Source of the DNA: Aliidiomarina quisquiliarum
GTDB taxonomy: Bacteria; Pseudomonadota; Gammaproteobacteria; Enterobacterales; Alteromonadaceae
Direction: 5' to 3'
DNA length: 64,000 nt
NCBI RefSeq assembly: GCF_023922585.1
Contig: NZ_JAMFTN010000017.1
Span: 130,659-194,658, forward strand
Shown here one piece after another: positions 27,794 to 35,016 of the stretch. Each line of letters starts with the position of its first letter. The stretch's first letter is position 1. A program made the translations under genes and the position numbers. A model generated the notes under the pieces. That model searched no databases. It was not told the DNA's origin and was given only the letters and a program-made list of their open reading frames with translations.

Positions 27794-28594
27794 TTGAATA
27801 TATTTAAATCGTTTCGCCATTGGCGAGAAAACAGACGAATTAATAAAATGGGCTTCACCACCGAGCAATGGGAACGTGCTATTGCCGACTGGCCAGTAAT
27901 GCTGCGTTACCAAGCTGCTGAACGTGAAAAATTGCGTAGCATGGCGTTTCGCTTTATTGCGCGAAAAAACTTTGCTGGTGGTAGCGGTTTTCAGTTCACC
28001 GACGCCATGCTGTTAAAAATAGCCACCATGGCCTGCGTGCCTATTTTGCATCTTGGCCTGCATTGGTACGACCGCTGGCAAACGGTAATTATTTATGAAG
28101 GTGGCTTTGTACCTAACCGGCCGTATCGAACCAACGATGGTATTGTGCATTCGGAAAGCCCACATTTAAGTGGTGAAGCCTGGTACCGAGGACCGGTTAT
28201 TTTGTCGTGGCAAGCGGTCACTGAAAGTGGGCCTCATGCCTATAACGGCAAAGCCAGCAATGTAGTTATTCATGAATTAGCCCATAAGCTTGATATGTTG
28301 CGCGATGGTGCGAACGGGGCACCACCTATGCACCCAGATATGCAGCCAGGAGAATGGCACGCTATTTTCACTAAGGCTTGGAACCGCTTGCAACACGACT
28401 TTGAAAGTTATCGTGAACTGCCAATTAATGACTATGGCCTTACCAGCCCCGCCGAGTTCTTTGCCGTGTGCAGCGAAACCTTTTTTGAGTCGCCGAAATA
28501 TATGCAAGAACACATGCCAGCAGTGTATCGGCTGCTTTGTCAGTTCTATCGGCAGCATCCAGCGAGTGCAACTGCTACTATTAAGGAACACTGA
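27794..28594 (+). CDS. mtfA: MtfA zinc metallopeptidase
   Basis: A 266-residue protein matching MtfA (YeeI) of E. coli in length. MtfA binds the glucose repressor Mlc and has aminopeptidase activity. The metal site VIHELAHKLDMLRDGANGAP contains HExxH, and the third ligand region SPAEFFAVCSETFFE is present. The N-terminus (HWRENRRINKMGFTTEQWERAI) is typical. The frame starts with a TTG at 27794. The gene is intact although it stands directly upstream of a degraded prpD. Confidence 0.9.
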   Translation: MNIFKSFRHWRENRRINKMGFTTEQWERAIADWPVMLRYQAAEREKLRSMAFRFIARKNFAGGSGFQFTDAMLLKIATMACVPILHLGLHWYDRWQTVIIYEGGFVPNRPYRTNDGIVHSESPHLSGEAWYRGPVILSWQAVTESGPHAYNGKASNVVIHELAHKLDMLRDGANGAPPMHPDMQPGEWHAIFTKAWNRLQHDFESYRELPINDYGLTSPAEFFAVCSETFFESPKYMQEHMPAVYRLLCQFYRQHPASATATIKEH

Positions 28595-28625
28595 ATACTA
28601 AAGCAAGCGTAGTAGGAGACACACC

Positions 28626-29028
28626 ATGAGTAATAACGTCGACACTAACCTTCGCCCAGCTTATGACCAAGTCATTCAAGATATTGCTGATTATGTATTA
28701 AATTTTAAAATGAGTGAGGGCGTTGCGCAAGACACGGCCCGCTACTGTTTAATCGATTCCTTAGGTTGTGGTTTACTTGCCTTACGTTTTCCCGAATGCA
28801 CTAAATTACTTGGCCCTGTTGTACCAGGCACGGTGGTACCCAATGGTGCGCGTGTGCCGGGCACTTCCTTTACGCTCGACCCAATAACAGCGGCCTGGGA
28901 CATTGGCTGTACCATCAAACCAACAGTGCCAAAAAATAATAATGCTGTGCAACGATCAAACCATGTTAGCGGCCACTCCGGTGAATCGCTTTATGGACTT
29001 GTTTGTTAGCGCATATAATGGAGGTTAA
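28626..29028 (+). pseudogene. prpD: prpD (2-methylcitrate dehydratase) with its interior deleted
   Basis: The first about 95 codons match the PrpD N-terminus ([68 protein letters not shown]). Around 28905-28925 the match stops. In the next frame the last roughly 35 codons read like the PrpD C-terminus ([35 protein letters not shown]), ending at TAA 29026-29028. A complete PrpD is near 480 residues, so about 350 codons are gone and the two ends are joined out of frame. Translation from the good AGGAG site before 28626 would instead stop at 29007-29009. The other methylcitrate genes are not in this window. Confidence 0.85.
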
Positions 29029-29029
29029 T

Positions 29030-29233
29030 ATGACAATGAAAAACGAACGAGGCATAGCTAATTTCTCAGCCTTGAAAACGTCGATAGCCAATGGTGAAGA
29101 GCAGTCGGTGAAGGAATTGCTCGGTAATAAACCGTTGCTTGATATTGAAAAAAGCTACCTTATCGACTTAGCAAAACTAAATAATAACAACGCAATTATA
29201 AAGTTACTGGAAGCAATGCCAGTAAAAAAATAG
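29030..29233 (+). CDS. Small protein of unknown function downstream of prpD
   Basis: A 67-residue protein (starts MTMKNERGIANFSALK) with a strong GGAGG five bases before ATG 29030. This ribosome site is formed by the last codons of the former prpD frame, so the gene was probably coupled to prpD. The sequence has ankyrin-like wording (VKELLGNKPLLDIEK, NNNAIIKLLEAM), but it is too short to call a repeat protein. No signal peptide or membrane segment is visible. Confidence 0.58.
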   Translation: MTMKNERGIANFSALKTSIANGEEQSVKELLGNKPLLDIEKSYLIDLAKLNNNNAIIKLLEAMPVKK

Positions 29234-29286
29234 CTATAGAGTTACAGGGTAATTAACGCAGGTTTAACTAGAAAAAAGAGATGAGC

Positions 29287-30702
29287 ATGAAATCTATTAG
29301 TGTGTTCGAAATTATTAAAGTAGGTATTGGTCCGTCGAGCTCGCATACCATGGGGCCATGGAACGCGGCAGAAATGTTTTTGGACCTTATTCGTAAACAA
29401 CACAACTTAACAGACGTAAAAGAAGTGTTTGTTGAGTTTTTTGGGTCGCTGGCAAAAACAGGTATTGGCCATGGTACCGACATTGCCGGCATGTTGGGCC
29501 TTTCTGGTGAAGATTTTGAAGTTATTGATACCACAAAAATAAACTCTAAAGTTGCAGCAATTAAGTCAGCCCTGTCGTTAAAATTGGGTGGCGAAGTTGA
29601 TATTCCCTTTGTGTATGGCCATCACCTTATTTTGAACATGGCTAAAAACCTAGACTTCCACCCTAATGGCATGATTTTTAAAGCGGTGTTTAACGACGGC
29701 ACGGAGCTAGAGCAAGACTATTACTCCATTGGCGGTGGCTTTGTGACCACCAAAGAGGAAACTTCCGTAGATGAAGTAGCCACAACTACAAAGTACCCGT
29801 GTCATTCGGGTGAAGATGTTGAAAAGTATTGTAAGCAGTTAGGTTTATCGTTTTCTGACTTAATTTATGTGAACGAAGAAGCTTGGCGAACACGCGAACA
29901 AACCGAAGCGCAGGCCTTAAGCATTTGGGAAAATATTAAAGACTGTGTTTATAAAGGCATTAGCCAAGAAGGTATTTTACCTGGTGGTTTAAGAGTGGTT
30001 CGCCGGGCCGCGGCATTAAACCGTAAACTGTTGGGCGGCAAAATTTACCCTAATCGTGACGAATGGTTCGAGGCGGTCGTTAAAACCGAAGCAAGTTTTG
30101 ACAACATCAACAAGTGGATTTCGTGCTTTGCTTTAGCCGTAAATGAAGAAAATGCTAGCTTTGGCCGAATTATTACCGCACCTACTAATGGTGCCAGCGG
30201 CATTATTCCCGCGGTATTAATGTATTCACAAACCTTTACTCAGTTTACGGGTAACGAAAATATTATTCGCTTCTTATTAGTGGCGGGTGAAATTGGCACT
30301 TTATTCAAAAAGAACGCGACTATTTCGGCTGCAATGGGCGGCTGCCAAGCTGAAACAGGTGTGTCGTCGGCTATGGCGGCGGCGGGTTTAACTGAAATTA
30401 TGGGTGGCTCAACGGGGCAAGTGCTTATGGCCGCTGAAATAGCCATGGAGCACCACTTAGGCCTTACCTGCGACCCAGTTGGCGGGTTAGTGCAAATACC
30501 TTGTATTGAACGCAACTCAATGGGTGCCATTAAAGCCATTACCGCTGCCAACATTGCTATTGAAAGCGACCCAGCCAATGCTCGAGTAACTTTAGACGAA
30601 GTAATTCAAACCATGTGGGAAACTGCGCAAAGCATGAATGAACGCTTTAAAGAAACCTCGGAAGGTGGCTTGGCCATTGCGGTGAATATTGCCGAGTGCT
30701 AA
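29287..30702 (+). CDS. sdaA: L-serine ammonia-lyase, single-chain iron-sulfur type
   Basis: A roughly 471-residue L-serine dehydratase, which converts serine to pyruvate and ammonia using a labile [4Fe-4S] cluster. The beta-domain motif [14 protein letters not shown] is near the N-terminus. The alpha-domain carries [45 protein letters not shown], with the cluster cysteines in the last two. The start is either ATG 29281 or ATG 29287; the second has a better spaced GAG site and matches the short N-terminus of SdaA. It is followed by a methyltransferase whose frame begins just past its end. sdaA and sdaB proteins cannot be separated by sequence alone. Confidence 0.93.
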   Translation: MKSISVFEIIKVGIGPSSSHTMGPWNAAEMFLDLIRKQHNLTDVKEVFVEFFGSLAKTGIGHGTDIAGMLGLSGEDFEVIDTTKINSKVAAIKSALSLKLGGEVDIPFVYGHHLILNMAKNLDFHPNGMIFKAVFNDGTELEQDYYSIGGGFVTTKEETSVDEVATTTKYPCHSGEDVEKYCKQLGLSFSDLIYVNEEAWRTREQTEAQALSIWENIKDCVYKGISQEGILPGGLRVVRRAAALNRKLLGGKIYPNRDEWFEAVVKTEASFDNINKWISCFALAVNEENASFGRIITAPTNGASGIIPAVLMYSQTFTQFTGNENIIRFLLVAGEIGTLFKKNATISAAMGGCQAETGVSSAMAAAGLTEIMGGSTGQVLMAAEIAMEHHLGLTCDPVGGLVQIPCIERNSMGAIKAITAANIAIESDPANARVTLDEVIQTMWETAQSMNERFKETSEGGLAIAVNIAEC

Positions 30703-30724
30703 TAATTTTAGGGAAGCTTTTAAA

Positions 30725-31324
30725 ATGTGGAACGAACGCTATAGTGAACAAGACTTCGTTTATGGTACAGTACCGAATGACTTTTTGAAGTCGGCATACT
30801 CGCATATACCTAAAGGTGGGCAAGTTCTATGTTTGGCTGAAGGTGAAGGTCGTAATGCGGTGTTTTTAGCCAAGCAAGGCTATGTTGTTACGGCAGTTGA
30901 TCAGTCGTCGATTGGCTTAGGCAAGGCGCAAAAGCTTGCCGGTGAACATGGTGTGGAAATATCAACAATTGTTACCGACCTAGCTAACTATAATTTAGGT
31001 ACCGAGCAGTGGGACGGCATAGTGTCAATTTCTGCTCACCTGCCGCCTGAACTGCGTAAAAGTGTTCATGCTCAAGCGGTAAAGGCTTTAACTAAAGGGG
31101 GTGTGTTTATTTTAGAAGCCTACACCGAACGACATATAAAGCTTGCAGGAATTGGCGGTCCGCCAGCTTCGAAAAAAGAGATGTTTATGTCGCTTGAGGC
31201 ATTAAAGGTTGAGCTTAAAGGGCTTGATTTTATTGTTGGTGCTGAAATTGAGCGCCATATATCTGAAGGTAAGCTGCATCAAGGTGAAAGTGCCGTGGTG
31301 CAAGTTATTGCCGAGAAACAATAG
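30725..31324 (+). CDS. Class I SAM-dependent methyltransferase (TehB-like)
   Basis: A 199-residue methyltransferase. The N-terminus MWNERYSEQDFVYGTVPNDFL is a signature of a group related to TehB and thiopurine methyltransferases. The SAM-binding motif is VLCLAEGEGRNAVFLAKQG, followed by VTAVDQSSIGL and the post-motif TEQWDGIVSISAHLP. Substrate is unknown. I chose ATG 30725, with AGGGAAG upstream, over a frame opening at 30689 inside sdaA. It is followed after nine bases by ydhR, so they may be co-transcribed. Confidence 0.85.
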   Translation: MWNERYSEQDFVYGTVPNDFLKSAYSHIPKGGQVLCLAEGEGRNAVFLAKQGYVVTAVDQSSIGLGKAQKLAGEHGVEISTIVTDLANYNLGTEQWDGIVSISAHLPPELRKSVHAQAVKALTKGGVFILEAYTERHIKLAGIGGPPASKKEMFMSLEALKVELKGLDFIVGAEIERHISEGKLHQGESAVVQVIAEKQ

Positions 31325-31333
31325 GAATAAATA

Positions 31334-31636
31334 ATGAAACTATTACAAGTAGACTTTGCTTTTAACGGCCCTTTTGGTGCGGAAATGGCAGCAGCGTTAA
31401 CCGACCTTGCAGCTTCGATTACCCAAGAGCCAGGCTTTATTTGGAAAATTTGGACCGAGAATGAAAGCGCACAAGAAGCGGGCGGCATCTATTTATTTGA
31501 AAGCGAAGCAACCGCCAAAGCTTATTTAGCCATGCACTCGGCACGCTTGAAAAATCTAGGTGTAACAGAAGTAAATGGTAAGGTTTTTGATGTGAATACG
31601 CCCTTGTCTCAAATCACCAAGGGGCCGTTGCGCTAG
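31334..31636 (+). CDS. ydhR: YdhR-family monooxygenase-like protein
   Basis: A 100-residue protein nearly superimposable on E. coli Ydh[80 protein letters not shown]. The fold is a dimeric ferredoxin-like ABM type seen in small monooxygenases; the physiological substrate is not known. It starts nine bases after the methyltransferase stop and is followed five bases later by an acetyltransferase remnant. Confidence 0.93.
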   Translation: MKLLQVDFAFNGPFGAEMAAALTDLAASITQEPGFIWKIWTENESAQEAGGIYLFESEATAKAYLAMHSARLKNLGVTEVNGKVFDVNTPLSQITKGPLR

Positions 31637-31641
31637 CGGTT

Positions 31642-31968
31642 GTGAAAGCAATATGTACAACCGGCCGCTTGGTAATCCGGTGCTTCAACCTGAGTGACAC
31701 TGACTTTATTATTCGGCTATTAAACGAAGAGTCGTTTATTCGTTGCATTGGCGATAAGAAAGTACGCACACAGGAAGACGCCCTAAACTACCTTACCAAG
31801 GGGCCGCTAGCCAGCTATGAGGCCCATGGCTTTGGGTTGAATATGGTGCAGCTAAAAAAGCTTGGTTTTAGTTTAACAGCAACCATAGAGCTTTATGGCT
31901 CGGTAAATTATTTATATGAGTACGGGGCCTTAGTTCCGTACATAACAAGCAGCAGTACTAATGGCTGA
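31642..31968 (+). pseudogene. GNAT acetyltransferase with an in-frame internal deletion
   Basis: The frame starts at GTG 31642 with a normal RimJ-type GNAT N-terminus (TTGRLVIRCFNLSDTDFIIRLLN, ESFIRCIGDKKVRTQEDALNYL, GPLASYEAHGFGLNMVQL). At about codon 72 it jumps directly to the family C-terminus (KKLGFSLTATIELYG, NYLYEYGAL). The central half, which should hold the acetyl-CoA-binding loop (R/QxxGxG/A), is missing, about 60-80 codons. The junction sequence CTAAAAAAG could have arisen by recombination between two LK-encoding CTAAAA tracts. The frame is kept, giving a 108-residue product, but without the cofactor site it cannot be an active acetyltransferase. Confidence 0.8.
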
Positions 31969-31990
31969 CAACCCGAGGGTGTGTCAGCCA
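31962..31990. other. Strong hairpin at the end of the GNAT remnant
   Basis: TGGCTGACA (31962-31970) is the perfect complement of TGTCAGCCA (31982-31990), with an 11-base loop. No T tract follows on either strand. The remnant's stop codon is inside the left arm. It may act in 3'-end stability; nothing more can be said. Confidence 0.5.
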
Positions 31991-32009
31991 GCATGAAAGC
32001 TCTGTAAGC

Positions 32010-32126
32010 TTACTTGATAAGAGAGTTGCTTGGACTTTTCTTAGCTGCCTTGGCAGCTTTTTTCTCTTTTGCAGTTAAAAGAGGCTTCTTCTTGGTGTCT
32101 TTTCTGCGGTCATTGCTTTTACTCAT
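32010..32126 (-). CDS. Very small lysine-rich basic protein
   Basis: A 38-codon gene that begins MSKSNDRRKDTKKK and ends SNSLIK, with about a third of its residues lysine or arginine. The minus-strand ribosome site AGAGGA lies about seven bases before the ATG, which is a good site for so short a frame. The composition suggests a nucleic-acid or ribosome contact, but no family domain is recognised. It stands alone, in a region with no other gene on this strand for more than 2 kb. Codons are consistent with the genome's usage (alanine GCC/GCT, lysine AAA/AAG). Confidence 0.62.
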   Translation of the reverse strand: MSKSNDRRKDTKKKPLLTAKEKKAAKAAKKSPSNSLIK

Positions 32127-32290
32127 GGTGTTATCCTCTTAACCTAAAGCCGAATTGAGTCAGCTCAATGGCCGTGGTTAAACTTCAGTATGGCCTTACA
32201 GGCGAGCAATAGATAGGAATAGCGTACATTGTTAATAAGTGGCTTGAAATTATAACAGGCGCGTTAAAACCACAAACAGAAGGAAAAGAT

Positions 32291-32470
32291 ATGCTTACTG
32301 AGTTGTTGGGTAAAAAAGTTAAAGTATTCCTTAATTGTACGCAGTGGAACGAATACGCTGTATCGGGTACTGCGATTAAAATAGATGGCAATTGGCTTTA
32401 TTTAAAAACTAAAAAAGCGACAGAAATAATTTCAATGCCGGAAATCAAAAGGGTGACGGTGTTTGATTGA
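32291..32470 (+). CDS. Small protein of unknown function (59 residues)
   Basis: A 59-codon frame opening with ATG at 32291, preceded by AGAAGGA at seven bases. The product (MLTELLGKKVKVFLNC, AIKIDGNWLYLKTKK, ATEIISMPEIKRVTVFD) reads as a short all-beta, SH3-like or Sm-like barrel, with an alternating pattern and a basic segment. No signal peptide is visible. It precedes the chimeric membrane gene by 23 bases. I cannot assign a family. Confidence 0.6.
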   Translation: MLTELLGKKVKVFLNCTQWNEYAVSGTAIKIDGNWLYLKTKKATEIISMPEIKRVTVFD

Positions 32471-32493
32471 AAAACTAAGCAAAAGGATTCGCT

Positions 32494-33237
32494 ATGATGG
32501 TTAGCCAGCAAAAACTAAATGAAGCGGTGCAAGAAAATATAATTACGCCCGAGCAAGCTAAATTACTGGCCGAATTTTTACAGATACAAGCGCAACACGT
32601 ACCCAGGCTTAGCTTTATTCATGTGCTTTATTATTTAGGTGGGTGTATTGCCATTGCGGCCATGACTCTTTTTATGGGCTTAGGCTGGGAGTCGTTTGGC
32701 GGTGCAGCTATTGTTTTAATGGCGGCTTTATACGCAGTGGTTGGCTTGAGGGTGACGCAGTTTTTAGCGGTAAAAGAACTCCACATTCCAGCAGGAATTT
32801 GCGCCACTTTTGTAGTGTGTTTAACTCCATTAGCCATTTTTGGTGGTATGCAATGGTTCGGTGTTTGGCCTGCGCAAATTGAAAACGCTAACGGTAGCTG
32901 GCATATACTGGCGCTGGCAGCAGGTACTTTAACAAGTGGTGCGGTGGTGATTCGGAAGTACAGTTACTCGTTTGTGGGGCTTCCTATTGTCGTGGCGTTT
33001 TGGGTTTTAATAATGAATGCCATAGAGCTTGCTCTTGGGCATTTGCCAGTGGCCTTTGTTTATTCACCTGAAATAACAGTACCGTTGGTTGCTTATATTA
33101 TCTTAGGCAATGCTGGATTTGGGCTAATCGGCGGTTATCTCTACTGGAAATATGGTTTAGAGTGCGCTATCGGTGCGCACATGATGGCTCATGTAACAAT
33201 GATTTTAGCTGCAAACTTTATCTACAAAGGATTCTAA
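32494..33237 (+). CDS. Chimeric membrane protein: DUF2157-like N-terminus joined to CPBP-protease C-terminus
   Basis: A 247-residue membrane protein. Residues 1-175 match the beginning of a longer conserved membrane protein of DUF2157 type (ITPEQAKLLAEFL, RLSFIHVLYYLGGCIAIAAM, GLGWESFGGAAIVLM, HIPAGICATFVVCLTPLAIFG). From about residue 179 it becomes the C-terminal third of a CPBP (Abi) intramembrane metalloprotease (ALGHLPVAF, IILGNAGFGLIGGYLYWKYGLE, CAIGAHMMAHV). The catalytic EExxR part of CPBP proteins, which should come earlier, is missing, and the DUF2157 part ends early. The simplest reading is an in-frame deletion fusing two neighbouring genes near 33020-33033. AAGG lies seven bases before the ATG. 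Whether the fusion does anything is unknown. Confidence 0.7.
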   Translation: MMVSQQKLNEAVQENIITPEQAKLLAEFLQIQAQHVPRLSFIHVLYYLGGCIAIAAMTLFMGLGWESFGGAAIVLMAALYAVVGLRVTQFLAVKELHIPAGICATFVVCLTPLAIFGGMQWFGVWPAQIENANGSWHILALAAGTLTSGAVVIRKYSYSFVGLPIVVAFWVLIMNAIELALGHLPVAFVYSPEITVPLVAYIILGNAGFGLIGGYLYWKYGLECAIGAHMMAHVTMILAANFIYKGF

Positions 33238-33319
33238 TGACCCAATTGCTCTCTGTAAGTAACACCCTATTGTCGATGCGTGGGCGAATGCCAATTACAG
33301 ACGAAAGGGGCAAACTAAT

Positions 33320-33736
33320 ATGGCAGAAAACAAAACTAAGCCAACAGCGGTACCGGTAGAGAGCTTTATTGCTAGCATCGAGAACGCTCGTCGTAAAGCA
33401 GATACGTTACTAGCGCTTAAACTCTATCAAGACATAACTGGATTACCGGCGGTAATGTGGGGGCCTTCGATTATAGGTTTTGGTGCCTATGATTATGAAT
33501 ACAAAAGTGGCCGCAAGGGCACAGCACCCGCCGCAGGTTTTTCACCCGGTAAAACGCATATGACATTTTATGTAGGCGACAATTTTGACGGCGCAGCTGA
33601 ACTTTACGCTAGGCTAGGTAAGCATAAGAGATCGGTTGCATGCCTTTATATTAATAAATTAGGCGATATTGATTTACAGGTTTTAAGCGAAATTATTACC
33701 CGCGACTATACAAAAACAATAACGAATCAGAATTGA
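33320..33736 (+). CDS. DUF1801 family protein (YdhG-like)
   Basis: A 138-residue protein of the DUF1801/iron-chaperone-like fold: VESFIASIENARRKADTLLAL, YQDITGLPAVMWGPSIIGFG, YEYKSGRKGTAPAAGFSPGK, THMTFYV, ARLGKHKRSVACLYINKLGDID. The length is complete for the family. ATG 33320 is preceded by a purine-rich AAAGGGG. The role of this family is poorly defined. It follows the chimeric gene by 82 bases. Confidence 0.87.
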   Translation: MAENKTKPTAVPVESFIASIENARRKADTLLALKLYQDITGLPAVMWGPSIIGFGAYDYEYKSGRKGTAPAAGFSPGKTHMTFYVGDNFDGAAELYARLGKHKRSVACLYINKLGDIDLQVLSEIITRDYTKTITNQN

Positions 33737-33842
33737 AATAAGCGTGCTAATGCGGGCGCAGAGCAAGCGCCTTATTTATGGTGGTTTCGTAAAGCTGTTG
33801 GAAGTGTAATTGAGTTAACAAGTAATAATAGAGGTAGTGATT

Positions 33843-34109
33843 ATGGCTGGTGGTTGGGCTCGAGATGGGGCCGTTCAAGACCAAATAGACGCCAGTGTTG
33901 AAGACGCTGTGCTAGAAGCCCGTAGCAATATTCAAACTGGGGAAAGCGCCGAGTTTTGTGAAGAATGTGGTGAAGCTATTCCTGAAGCAAGGCGTTTGGC
34001 AATTGCAGGTGTACAGTTTTGTATTGCTTGCCAGTCGAAGCTGGAGGCAACAGAAGTGAGCCGAGGTGGCATTAACCGCCGTGGTAGTAAAGACAGCCAG
34101 CTAAGATAA
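33843..34109 (+). CDS. DksA/TraR-type C4 zinc-finger protein (YbiI-like)
   Basis: An 88-residue protein with a DksA/TraR-type zinc finger: FCEECGEAIPEARR, GVQFCIACQSKLE, which supplies four cysteines in CxxC-x17-CxxC. The N-terminal helix MAGGWARDGAVQDQIDASVED is typical of the short YbiI group. Such proteins bind the RNA polymerase secondary channel in some cases, but the short relatives are uncharacterised. The ATG at 33843 follows an AGAGG site; an earlier ATG at 33837 adds two residues. It stands in a series of small single genes. Confidence 0.88.
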   Translation: MAGGWARDGAVQDQIDASVEDAVLEARSNIQTGESAEFCEECGEAIPEARRLAIAGVQFCIACQSKLEATEVSRGGINRRGSKDSQLR

Positions 34110-34150
34110 ACGTACTATGCACTCACCTATTTTAGACCAAGAGACAGTAC

Positions 34151-34393
34151 ATGAAAAATGTAGAGCCCACATCGGCGCAACCTAAAAACCCATTACACAA
34201 CATAACGCTGGAAACCGTGGTAACAAAGTTAGCGAAACACTACGGTTGGGAAGCGCTTGGTAAGAAAATAAATATTAAATGCTTTCAAAGTGACCCTTCA
34301 GTGAAGTCGTCGTTGAAATTCCTGCGTAAAACGCAATGGGCGCGCGATAAAGTTGAAAGTTTGTATGTGGCCACTTTTAAAAGTGACGCCTAG
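34151..34393 (+). CDS. VF530 (DUF2132) family DNA-binding protein
   Basis: An 80-residue protein of the VF530 family: [54 protein letters not shown]. The family is short, helical and basic; DNA binding has been reported for the Vibrio fischeri member, while its role is unknown. The start at ATG 34151 is the natural one. Its stop codon lies in a 10-bp hairpin shared with the converging ompW remnant. Confidence 0.88.
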   Translation: MKNVEPTSAQPKNPLHNITLETVVTKLAKHYGWEALGKKINIKCFQSDPSVKSSLKFLRKTQWARDKVESLYVATFKSDA

Positions 34394-34414
34394 CCGCAGT
34401 TTGGGCGGCTAGGC
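34388..34414. terminator. Bidirectional terminator-like hairpin between converging genes
   Basis: GCCTAGCCGC (34388-34397) is the perfect complement of GCGGCTAGGC (34405-34414), with a seven-base loop. It overlaps the VF530 stop codon and precedes the end of the ompW remnant. No T tract follows, so intrinsic termination is doubtful in either direction. Confidence 0.5.
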
Positions 34415-34421
34415 TGATACG

Positions 34422-34878
34422 TTAAATAGACCAACGCAGGCCGAACATAACAACGGTAGGGTCGATTGTTACCTTCACTTGTTGCACGCTATTGCCATTT
34501 ACTCGCACTTGGGCATCGGTGTCTAATTGCATTTTACTCACCATAAAGTGGAAGCCTAAGCTGTCAGAAATGGCATAGTTGAAACCAGCTTGTGCGGCTA
34601 AGCCCCATGAATCTTTAAGTTTTATTGAAACTTTATCAGCCCCAGTTGTTGTCAAACTTATAGTCAAAGGTTAAACCAAGCTGAGTATTACTGTTTACCC
34701 CAACGGCAGTACTATTGGCAGGAAGGCCGGCAACTTGTTCGATTACATTTAAAGAGCCGCTACTGTCACTTGGCATCACTGTAATGGCGCCGACATTTAC
34801 AGCAAAGTTAGCGAGAGCAGGAGCAGAAGCAAGGCCTAAACCAACAATGATACCGAGATTAACGAGTGACTTTTTCAG
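34422..34878 (-). pseudogene. ompW: ompW-like outer-membrane protein gene with its middle deleted
   Basis: Read from 34878, eighty codons give a signal peptide (KKSLVNLGIIVGLGLASAPALA) and the OmpW opening (GAITVMPSDSSG, NTQLGLTFDYKFDNNWG), and then a TGA at 34638-34636. In the next frame the OmpW C-terminus follows at once (KVSIKLKDSWGLAAQAGF, SDSLGFHFMVSKMQLDTDA, VTIDPTVVMFGLRW). Roughly 80 codons of the middle of the barrel are missing. The first codon is CTG although the GGAG ribosome site is in place eight bases before, so the original ATG may have mutated. Two FNR-like sites stand upstream. OmpW is a small porin-like barrel induced by low oxygen in enteric bacteria. Confidence 0.83.
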
Positions 34879-34935
34879 AGGTGTTCTCCGATTAGAAAAT
34901 ATGTGGGTATTTTGCAGGAGAAATGGGGTAGGTTT

Positions 34936-34949
34936 TTGTATTAGATCAA
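34936..34949 (-). promoter_or_regulatory. FNR-like binding site upstream of the ompW remnant
   Basis: TTGTATTAGATCAA compares with the FNR consensus TTGATNNNNATCAA: the ATCAA half is exact, the other half has two mismatches. It lies 58 bases upstream of the ompW start. Confidence 0.45.
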
Positions 34950-34985
34950 GTAACAGACGGGGAATTGCCAGCTTCCAAGCAAAGC

Positions 34986-34999
34986 TTGTTATAGATCAA
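34986..34999 (-). promoter_or_regulatory. Second FNR-like site, 50 bp from the first
   Basis: TTGTTATAGATCAA matches the FNR consensus with one mismatch. It lies exactly 50 bases from the first site (start to start), so both would face the same side of the helix. This fits the known FNR control of ompW in enterobacteria, but here it serves a broken gene. Confidence 0.5.
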
Positions 35000-35016
35000 G
35001 GAAGCAAGCATGTTGA

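Noticed and set aside
28950-29015. GTTAGC-like sequence that could suggest an integron attC site
   Set aside because: The core GTTRRRY pattern is not matched and there is no paired RYYYAAC half; the sequence is the tail of prpD.
32041-32075. A terminator-like repeat (AGCTGCC / GGCAGCT followed by six T) on the plus strand
   Set aside because: The loop would have only two bases and the repeat is explained by alanine and lysine codons of the small minus-strand gene. No plus-strand gene ends there.
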